A DNA stretch of 64,000 nt. Source: Mycobacterium colombiense. GTDB taxonomy: Bacteria > Actinomycetota > Actinomycetes > Mycobacteriales > Mycobacteriaceae. The notes below the pieces were generated by a model. The model worked only from the letters and a program-made list of their open reading frames with translations. It searched no databases and had not been told where the DNA came from. The position numbers and the translations under genes are program-made. This document shows, one piece after another, positions 58,472 to 64,000 of this stretch; within the stretch, counting starts at the first letter, position 1, and each line of letters starts with the position of its first letter. The stretch is from contig NZ_LZKI01000098.1 of the NCBI RefSeq assembly GCF_001672755.1, positions 1-64,000 of the forward strand. Direction: 5' to 3'.

Positions 58472-59266
58472 ATGCACCGGCCGACGGATCTGCCCCGCTG
58501 GGTGTACGTCCCCGCGGCAGTGGGCACCGTTTTCGTGGTGCTGCCGTTGCTGGCCGTCGCGGTCAAGGTCGACTGGCCGCATTTCGGGTCGCTGATCAGC
58601 AGCTCGTCGTCGCGGACGGCGTTGTTGCTGAGCCTGAAGACCGCCGCTGCCAGCACGGTGCTGTGCCTGGCGCTGGGGGTGCCGATGGCGCTGGTCCTGG
58701 CGCGCAGCACGGCGCGCGCGATCCGGTTGCTGCGACCCCTGATCCTGCTACCGCTGGTGCTGCCGCCCGTGGTGGGTGGAATCGCGTTGCTGTACGCGTT
58801 CGGCCGGCTCGGGCTGCTCGGCCGGTACCTGGAAGCCGCCGGTGTCAGCATCGCGTTCAGCACCACCGCCGTGGTCCTGGCCCAGACCTTCGTCTCGTTG
58901 CCGTTTCTGGTGATTTCGCTGGAGGGCGCCGCGCGGACGGCGGGGGCGGACTTCGAGCTGGTGGCCGCGACGCTGGGAGCGCGCCCGAACGTCGTCTGGT
59001 GGCGCGTCACCTTGCCGCTGCTGTTGCCGGGCGTCGTGTCGGGGGCGGTGCTGGCCTTCGCCCGCTCGCTGGGCGAATTCGGCGCGACGCTGACGTTCGC
59101 CGGATCCCGGCAGGGGGTGACACGCACGCTGCCGCTGGAGATCTATCTGCAACGGGTGACCGACGCCAATGCCGCTGTGGCGCTGTCGATCCTGTTGGTG
59201 GTGGTGGCGGCCCTGGTGGTCTTGGGTCTGGGCACTCGCCGGCTGACCGGAACCGGGCAGGCATGA
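58472..59266 (+). CDS. modB: Molybdate ABC transporter permease ModB
   Basis: 264-residue inner-membrane permease with about six helices. The EAA loop motif that contacts the ATPase reads [20 protein letters not shown]. The end of the second half has [13 protein letters not shown], typical of ModB. The ATG at 58472 ([10 protein letters not shown]) is 8 bases after modA. The end overlaps modC by 4 bases (ATGA). Confidence 0.95.
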   Translation: MHRPTDLPRWVYVPAAVGTVFVVLPLLAVAVKVDWPHFGSLISSSSSRTALLLSLKTAAASTVLCLALGVPMALVLARSTARAIRLLRPLILLPLVLPPVVGGIALLYAFGRLGLLGRYLEAAGVSIAFSTTAVVLAQTFVSLPFLVISLEGAARTAGADFELVAATLGARPNVVWWRVTLPLLLPGVVSGAVLAFARSLGEFGATLTFAGSRQGVTRTLPLEIYLQRVTDANAAVALSILLVVVAALVVLGLGTRRLTGTGQA

Positions 59267-60366
59267 GCGAATTGCAGCTGCGCGCGGCCGTCGGGGATCG
59301 CCATGTGGACGTGGAGTTCTCCGTGTCCGCGGGTGAGGTGCTCGCGGTGCTCGGCCCCAACGGCGCGGGCAAATCGACCGTCCTGCACGTCATCGCGGGG
59401 CTTCTTCGTCCGGACGACGGGGTGGTGCGGCTGGGGGACCGGGTCTTGACCGACACCGCGGCCGGGATAAATGTGGCGACGCACGACCGCCGGGTCGGGC
59501 TGCTGCTGCAGGACGCGTTGCTGTTCCCGCACATGAGCGTGGCCGCCAATGTCGCTTTCGGACCGCACAGTCGGCGCGCGAGGTGGCGCCCGGCTCGCGC
59601 CGCCCAGGCGGCGACCGCACTGCGCTGGCTGCGCGAGGTGGATGCCGAACGCTTCGCCGACCGAAAACCGCGGCAGCTGTCCGGCGGGCAGGCCCAGCGG
59701 GTCGCGATCGCCCGGGCGCTGGCGGCCGAACCCGACGTGTTGCTGCTCGACGAACCGCTGGCCGGGCTCGACGTCGCCGCGGCCGCGGCGATCCGGGCGG
59801 TGTTGCGCAAGGTCATCACCCGCATCGGCTGCGCGGCGATCCTGGTCACCCACGACCTGCTGGACGTATTCACTCTGGCCGATCGCGTCCTGGTGCTGGA
59901 ATCCGGCACGATCTCCGAAATCGGGCCGGTGCCCGAGGTTCTCACCGCACCCCGCAGTCATTTCGCGGCCCGCATCGCGGGCATCAACCTGGTGAACGGA
60001 ACCATCGACCGTGACGGCTCGCTGTGCGCGGCATCCGGCGACCGCTGGCATGCGGCCCCACCGGAGAGCGACGAACCGATCGCGCCGGACCAGCATGCGA
60101 TCGCGGTGTTCCCGCCGACGGCGGTGGCCGTTTACCGCGATCGCCCGCACGGCAGCCCCCGCAACACCGTTGAGGTCACCGTGGCCGAGATGGATGTCCG
60201 CGGGGCGGCCGTGTGGGTGCGCGCAGCCCCGCAGCCCGACGGTGGCCCGGGCCTCGCCGCGGAGATCACCGTCGACGCCGCGTCCGAGCTGCAATTGATG
60301 CCCGGGGATCGGGTGTGGTTCTCGGTCAAGGCCCACGAGGTCGCGCTGTATCCCGCCGCGCGGTGA
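59263..60366 (+). CDS. modC: Molybdate ABC transporter ATPase ModC
   Basis: 367-residue ATP-binding subunit. ABC motifs are Walker [10 protein letters not shown] (about 31-39), signature [15 protein letters not shown], Walker [13 protein letters not shown] and switch His in LVTHD. A C-terminal regulatory TOBE domain (about 285-367) with [12 protein letters not shown] may bind molybdate. The start is fixed by the ATGA overlap with modB. apa (modD) follows but is a separate secreted antigen. Confidence 0.95.
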   Translation: MSELQLRAAVGDRHVDVEFSVSAGEVLAVLGPNGAGKSTVLHVIAGLLRPDDGVVRLGDRVLTDTAAGINVATHDRRVGLLLQDALLFPHMSVAANVAFGPHSRRARWRPARAAQAATALRWLREVDAERFADRKPRQLSGGQAQRVAIARALAAEPDVLLLDEPLAGLDVAAAAAIRAVLRKVITRIGCAAILVTHDLLDVFTLADRVLVLESGTISEIGPVPEVLTAPRSHFAARIAGINLVNGTIDRDGSLCAASGDRWHAAPPESDEPIAPDQHAIAVFPPTAVAVYRDRPHGSPRNTVEVTVAEMDVRGAAVWVRAAPQPDGGPGLAAEITVDAASELQLMPGDRVWFSVKAHEVALYPAAR

Positions 60367-60489
60367 GCCGCTGAGTGAGCGGCGTCATCCCCCCGAAAAG
60401 ATTGCACATCGGCAACATCGGTAAATCCGTACCGCATTAGCCCGCAATGCATCCTTGCGTCACAGCGGTAACACGGTAGGTTCGTCGCC

Positions 60490-61587
60490 ATGGAGCAGGT
60501 GGATCCGACCTCGACCCGTCGCAAAGGACTGTGGACGACGCTGGCGCTCACCACGGTGACCGGTGCCAGCGCAGTCGCCATCGCGTTGCCGGCGACTTCC
60601 AGCGCCGATCCCGAGGTGCCGACCCCGGTCCCGCCGACCACGGCCGTGGCCCCACCGGGGGCGCCGGCGACCAACGCGCCGCCCGCGGCCCAGGCGCCGA
60701 ATGGGCAACCGGCGCCGGGTGATCCCAACGCGGCCCCGCCACCGCCGGCCAACCCGAACGGCGCGCCGCCGCCGCCCGTCGACCCGAATGCGCCGCCGCC
60801 ACCGCCGGCTGACCCGAACGCCGGGCGGATCACCAACGCGGTCGGGGGATTCAGCTACGTCCTGCCGGCCGGCTGGGTGGAGTCGGACGCGTCGCACCTC
60901 GACTACGGATCGGCGCTGCTGAGCAAGGTCACCGGCCCACCGCCGATGCCCGACCAGCCGCCAGCGGTCGCCAACGACACCCGCATCGTGATGGGCCGCC
61001 TGGACCAAAAGCTCTATGCCAGTGCGGAAGCCAACAACGCCAAGGCGGCGGTGCGGCTGGGCTCGGACATGGGTGAGTTCTTCATGCCCTATCCCGGCAC
61101 CCGGATCAACCAGGACGCCACCCCGCTCAACGGGAGCAACGGAAGCACCGGCAGCGCGTCGTACTACGAAGTCAAGTTCAGCGATGCGTCCAAGCCGAAC
61201 GGTCAGATCTGGACGGGCGTCATCGGTTCCGCCAACGGTGGGACCGCCCAACGCTGGTTCGTCGTGTGGCTCGGAACCTCGAACGACCCGGTGGACCGGG
61301 GCGCGGCCAAGGCGCTCACCGAGTCGATCCAGGCGTGGACACCCCCCGCGGCCCCGCCGGCGGCTCCAGGAGCCCCCGCAGCGCCGGGCGCACCGGGGAC
61401 AGCGCCGGCTCCCGGCGCGCCGGCACCGGCGCCCGCTGCTCCGGCCGCACCGGCACCGGCGCCCGCTGCTCCGGCCGCACCGGCACCGGCGCCCGGGGCA
61501 CCCGCCCCGGTTCCAGGTGGCGCGCCGGCCTCCTCTGAGGTCAGCCCGACGCCCACACCAACGCCGCAGCAGACCCTCTCGGCCTGA
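60490..61587 (+). CDS. apa: Apa, Ala/Pro-rich secreted mannosylated glycoprotein (45/47 kDa antigen)
   Basis: 365-residue secreted adhesin and T-cell antigen. A signal peptide (about residues 1-39, ending TSSAD) is followed by a Pro/Ala/Asn-rich region (40-112) with Thr-Pro sites like those O-mannosylated in M. tuberculosis. A fibronectin-attachment-type globular domain (about 113-285) follows, then a long Ala-Pro tail and [13 protein letters not shown]. It is longer than the 325-residue M. tuberculosis protein, mainly through the Pro-rich ends, including a 30-bp DNA repeat. The fibronectin-binding stretch [10 protein letters not shown] is visible. Confidence 0.94.
   Translation: MEQVDPTSTRRKGLWTTLALTTVTGASAVAIALPATSSADPEVPTPVPPTTAVAPPGAPATNAPPAAQAPNGQPAPGDPNAAPPPPANPNGAPPPPVDPNAPPPPPADPNAGRITNAVGGFSYVLPAGWVESDASHLDYGSALLSKVTGPPPMPDQPPAVANDTRIVMGRLDQKLYASAEANNAKAAVRLGSDMGEFFMPYPGTRINQDATPLNGSNGSTGSASYYEVKFSDASKPNGQIWTGVIGSANGGTAQRWFVVWLGTSNDPVDRGAAKALTESIQAWTPPAAPPAAPGAPAAPGAPGTAPAPGAPAPAPAAPAAPAPAPAAPAAPAPAPGAPAPVPGGAPASSEVSPTPTPTPQQTLSA
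61421..61494. repeat. 30-bp tandem repeat, about 2.5 identical copies, within apa
   Basis: The unit beginning CGGCACCGGCGCCCGCTGCT and ending CCGGCCGCAC occurs at 61421-61450 and 61451-61480, with a further 14 bases. It encodes the Ala-Pro tail in ten-residue steps and should vary in copy number between strains. Confidence 0.85.
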
Positions 61588-61687
61588 CCGCGCCGCGCGA
61601 CGGCCTGCTCACACCCGAAATCGACCGGTCAACCGTCTCCAATTCGGCGCTCATTTCGTGACCCAAACTGGGTATACCGAAATAACG

Positions 61688-61706
61688 GCCCAGCAAATAG
61701 CTGGGC
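61688..61706 (+). other. Hairpin in the leader of the small membrane protein gene
   Basis: GCCCAGC-AAATA-GCTGGGC is a perfect 7-bp stem followed by TTTG, 101 bases after the apa stop and 27 bases before the next start. A TATACC at 61673-61678 could be a -10 element that puts the hairpin at the very 5' end of the mRNA; alternatively it is a weak apa terminator. Confidence 0.4.
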
Positions 61707-61733
61707 TTTGCCAGCCATTGCAAGGAGACTTCC

Positions 61734-62036
61734 ATGGACGTCATTGCTGCTACCGAATATCTGGCTCGCTCCTCCACGCTGACCAGCGTCGGCTGGATCG
61801 GCTACATCATCATCGGCGGTCTGGCGGGCGCGATCGCCAGCCGGATCATCAGGGGCAGCGGTGCCGGCATCCTGATGGACATCGTCATCGGAATTGTCGG
61901 CGCGCTGATCGGCGGCTTCATCCTGAGCTTCTTCGTCAACACCGCGGGTGGTGGCATTATCTTCACCTTCTTCACCGCGCTGCTCGGAGCCCTGCTCCTC
62001 CTCTGGGTCGTCGGCATGGTGCGGCACAGGACCTAA
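61734..62036 (+). CDS. GlsB/YeaQ/YmgE-type small membrane protein (Rv1861 homologue)
   Basis: 100-residue integral membrane protein with three hydrophobic helices and the family marks GWIGYIIIGGLAGAIASRI and GIVGALIGGFILSFF. The family is often annotated as transglycosylase-associated and is stress-induced in enteric bacteria; no enzyme activity is known. A CAAGGAG ribosome binding site precedes the ATG. It stands alone between apa and adhA. Confidence 0.88.
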   Translation: MDVIAATEYLARSSTLTSVGWIGYIIIGGLAGAIASRIIRGSGAGILMDIVIGIVGALIGGFILSFFVNTAGGGIIFTFFTALLGALLLLWVVGMVRHRT

Positions 62037-62082
62037 CGGCTTAACCCGTTGCGGCCGTGGTGGTTAGCGGCATGATGGATTG

Positions 62083-63111
62083 ATGCCTCCACCGGTGACC
62101 ACCACGGCAATGCGGGCTTGGCGTGTGCGTCGGCCCGGACCGATCAACACCGGCCCGCTGGAGCAGGTCAGCGCCGAGGTGCCACACCCCGGCCCCGCCG
62201 AACTGCTGGTGGCGGTGCGCGCCTGCGGCGTCTGCCGCACCGACCTGCACGTCACCGAAGGTGACCTGCCTGTGCATCGGGACCGGGTCACCCCCGGTCA
62301 CGAGGTGGTCGGGGAGGTCATCAGGATGGGTGAGCAGGCCGGCGACGAGTTCCGGGTGGGGGACCGGGTGGGCATCGCCTGGCTGCGCCACACCTGCGGC
62401 GTGTGCGCCTACTGCCGCCGCGGCGACGAGAACCTCTGCCCCGATTCCCGCTACACCGGTTGGGACGCCGACGGCGGTTACGCCGAATTCGCCACGGTCC
62501 CGGCCGCTTTCGCCCATCCCTTGCCGAGCGGCTACAGCGACAGCGAGCTGGCCCCCTTGTTGTGTGCGGGCATCATCGGCTACCGCTCGCTACAGCGCGC
62601 CGAGCTGCCGCCCGGCGGCCGCCTGGGCCTCTACGGCTTCGGTGGCAGCGCGCACATCACGGCGCAGGTGGCGCTGGCGCAAGGCGCCGAGGTGCACGTG
62701 ATGACCCGCGGATCCGAGGCGCAGGAGCTGGCGTTGAAGCTCGGCGCGGCGTCGGCGCAGGGTGCGGCCGACCCACCCCCGGTGCCGCTGGATGCCGCGA
62801 TTTTGTTTGCCCCGGTGGGTGATCTGGTGCTGCCCGCGCTGGAAGCGCTGGACCGTGGCGGAACCCTCGCGATCGCCGGGATCCACCTGTCCGACATCCC
62901 GGCCCTGAACTATCAGCGTCACCTGTTCCAGGAACGCCAGGTCCGATCGGTCACATCCAACACCCGGGCGGACGCGCGGGCCTTCCTGGCCTTCGCAGCA
63001 AAGCACCACATCGAGGTGACGACGCCGGAATATTCGCTCGGGCAAGCGGATCGGGCGCTGGCCGATCTGAGTGCGGGCCGCATCGCTGGAGCGGCGGTGC
63101 TGCTGGTCTGA
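62083..63111 (+). CDS. adhA: Zinc-dependent alcohol dehydrogenase AdhA
   Basis: 342-residue medium-chain dehydrogenase. The catalytic zinc site is in [10 protein letters not shown] and PGHEVVGEV. The structural zinc loop is [15 protein letters not shown]. The NAD fold carries [16 protein letters not shown]. It oxidises alcohols or reduces aldehydes; the natural substrate is unknown. A TTG lies directly before the ATG at 62083; an ATG at 62110 ([10 protein letters not shown]) is also possible. It is convergent with the CPBP gene, with 7 bases between. Confidence 0.93.
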   Translation: MPPPVTTTAMRAWRVRRPGPINTGPLEQVSAEVPHPGPAELLVAVRACGVCRTDLHVTEGDLPVHRDRVTPGHEVVGEVIRMGEQAGDEFRVGDRVGIAWLRHTCGVCAYCRRGDENLCPDSRYTGWDADGGYAEFATVPAAFAHPLPSGYSDSELAPLLCAGIIGYRSLQRAELPPGGRLGLYGFGGSAHITAQVALAQGAEVHVMTRGSEAQELALKLGAASAQGAADPPPVPLDAAILFAPVGDLVLPALEALDRGGTLAIAGIHLSDIPALNYQRHLFQERQVRSVTSNTRADARAFLAFAAKHHIEVTTPEYSLGQADRALADLSAGRIAGAAVLLV

Positions 63112-63118
63112 TCCGGCG

Positions 63119-63880
63119 TCAGGTGGACAGGTGCCACACCAGCGCGGCGGCCAGCGCTCCGAGCCCGTTCAACGACCAGTGCAACGCGATGGGCGCGATC
63201 AGGCTGCCGCTGCGCCGGCGCAGCCAGCTGAAGACGAAGCCGGCGGCCCCGGTCGCCAGCACGGCCCCGGTCACCCCGGCCATCATGCCCACGATTCCGC
63301 CGCCGAACAGCCGGGTGAAACCGACGTTGCTGCTGGTCAGCCCGAGCGACGTGGCGACGTGCCACAGCCCGAACAACAGCGAACCCGCCAGCGCCACGCC
63401 GCGAAAGCCCCAGGCCCGGTTGAGCGCGCCGTGCAGGACGCCCCGGAAGGCCAGTTCCTCGGGGATGACGGTCTGCAGCGGGATGACGACCATCGAGGCG
63501 ATCATCGCCCCGGAGACCGTGGCGTAGCGGTTGTTCATGAACAGCGGCCGGGTCTCCGGCAGCAGCACGCCCAGCGCGATCACCGACGCGACGACGGCCA
63601 CGGCGGCCAGCGCGTAACCCATGCCCGGCTTCCAGTGCTCGCGGCCCAGGCCGAGGTCCGCCCAGCCCAGGCCCCGCCAGCGCATCAAAATGACCAGCCC
63701 GACGGCCGCGGCCGGGACGGTGGCGATGCTCGCCCACGGGGTGGTGAAGTGCGCGATCAGGTTGGTCAGCACCAGCACCACGACGACGACGGCGATGTCG
63801 AGGTGGATCCGGAATCGGTGCAGCGCCGAGAGCTGAGACACCGCGGGTTGAATATCGGCTGTCCCGGTGGCGTCAAGCAT
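63119..63880 (-). CDS. CPBP family intramembrane metalloprotease (Rv1863c homologue)
   Basis: 253-residue membrane protein with about seven or eight helices. The family motifs are EELAFRG (about residues 141-147), FGLWHV and the later His in IALHWSLN; together they form the metal site of CAAX-prenyl-protease-like (Abi) enzymes. It may process peptides or prenylated substrates in the membrane; no target is known. It starts at 63880 (MLDATGTADIQP). Confidence 0.88.
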   Translation of the reverse strand: MLDATGTADIQPAVSQLSALHRFRIHLDIAVVVVVLVLTNLIAHFTTPWASIATVPAAAVGLVILMRWRGLGWADLGLGREHWKPGMGYALAAVAVVASVIALGVLLPETRPLFMNNRYATVSGAMIASMVVIPLQTVIPEELAFRGVLHGALNRAWGFRGVALAGSLLFGLWHVATSLGLTSSNVGFTRLFGGGIVGMMAGVTGAVLATGAAGFVFSWLRRRSGSLIAPIALHWSLNGLGALAAALVWHLST

Positions 63881-63925
63881 CCGACCAGTTTACCGGCGCC
63901 GGACGGTCCGACCGGGTTGCTCGCA

Positions 63926-64000
63926 TCACTGCTCGCGCGACTGCCAGGTCCAGCCGGCGATCTTCGGGTCGTCCTCGCCGTGCTCGCGGGTGTACATCCG
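63926..64000 (-). CDS. C-terminal end of a gene, probably phosphoketolase (partial)
   Basis: The minus strand at the window edge reads RMYTREHGEDDPKIAGWTWQ, then SREQ and stop. The pattern of REHGED followed by a Trp-x-Trp end is like the C-terminus of D-xylulose 5-phosphate/fructose 6-phosphate phosphoketolases. Only 24 codons are visible, so the call is tentative. The gene would lie just upstream of the CPBP gene on the same strand. Confidence 0.5.
   Translation of the reverse strand, partial: RMYTREHGEDDPKIAGWTWQSREQ

Overview
The window is chromosomal DNA from a slow-growing Mycobacterium. GC content is high, and gene order follows the M. tuberculosis H37Rv block from about Rv1794 to Rv1863c closely, with several deletions and insertions. 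A member of the M. avium complex is the most likely source. One reason is that the urease operon, which in M. tuberculosis lies between the Rv1847 and ndh homologues, is absent here. The species call is an inference from remembered gene order; no database search was possible.

Region 1 (1-7652) is the right half of the ESX-5 type VII secretion locus: espG5, eccD5, mycP5, eccE5 and eccA5, tightly packed and overlapping. Region 2 (7653-17024) is a PE/PPE island that ends in mgtC. A recognisable M-box (ykoK) magnesium riboswitch leads into a PE gene, two PPE-SVP genes and a secreted DUF732 gene. Remnants of an esxM/esxN-like pair follow, then two more PPE genes, two DUF732 genes and mgtC. Region 3 (17066-22222) holds a sterol-desaturase-like membrane oxidase, a secreted trypsin-like protease, a Ddn-type F420 enzyme divergent from a TetR regulator with two operator-like repeats between them, and a VOC protein plus KstD-like flavoprotein behind a KstR-like box. 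Region 4 (22226-28282) holds the BacA transporter, ilvG and secA2.

Region 5 (28335-37808) is conserved core: pgsA2, two DUF881 proteins flanking a small membrane protein, gcvH, garA, a MerR regulator, a DUF151 nuclease, a second MerR regulator (ResR/McdR) and gcvB behind a tandem glycine riboswitch. It joins glycine cleavage to GarA control of the TCA cycle and nitrogen metabolism. Region 6 (37828-40592) is an accessory block of a TetR regulator and two DUF2236 oxygenase-like genes, with a perfect 25-bp palindrome upstream. Region 7 (40805-47916) holds a vWA membrane protein, glcB and two CNNM/CBS membrane proteins.

Region 8 (48197-53733) has an iron theme. mbtK (mycobactin acyltransferase) sits behind a strong IdeR box and next to a 60-residue remnant of mbtN. 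guaB1, gnd1, a BlaR-like M56 peptidase and blaI follow. Next is the locus of the iron-responsive small RNA MrsI, with an IdeR box inside its promoter and a terminator hairpin at its end. Region 9 (53783-64000) holds a thioesterase, ndh, an F420-type oxidoreductase, an atypical SDR, the modABC molybdate transporter, apa, a small membrane protein, adhA, a CPBP protease and the last codons of what is probably a phosphoketolase.

No rRNA, tRNA, CRISPR array, intact insertion sequence or prophage was seen. No wholly new machine stands out. The most informative signals are the RNA regulators (M-box, glycine riboswitch, MrsI), the decayed esx pair, the relocated mbtK with its mbtN scar, and the operator-like palindromes at the TetR-linked accessory blocks.
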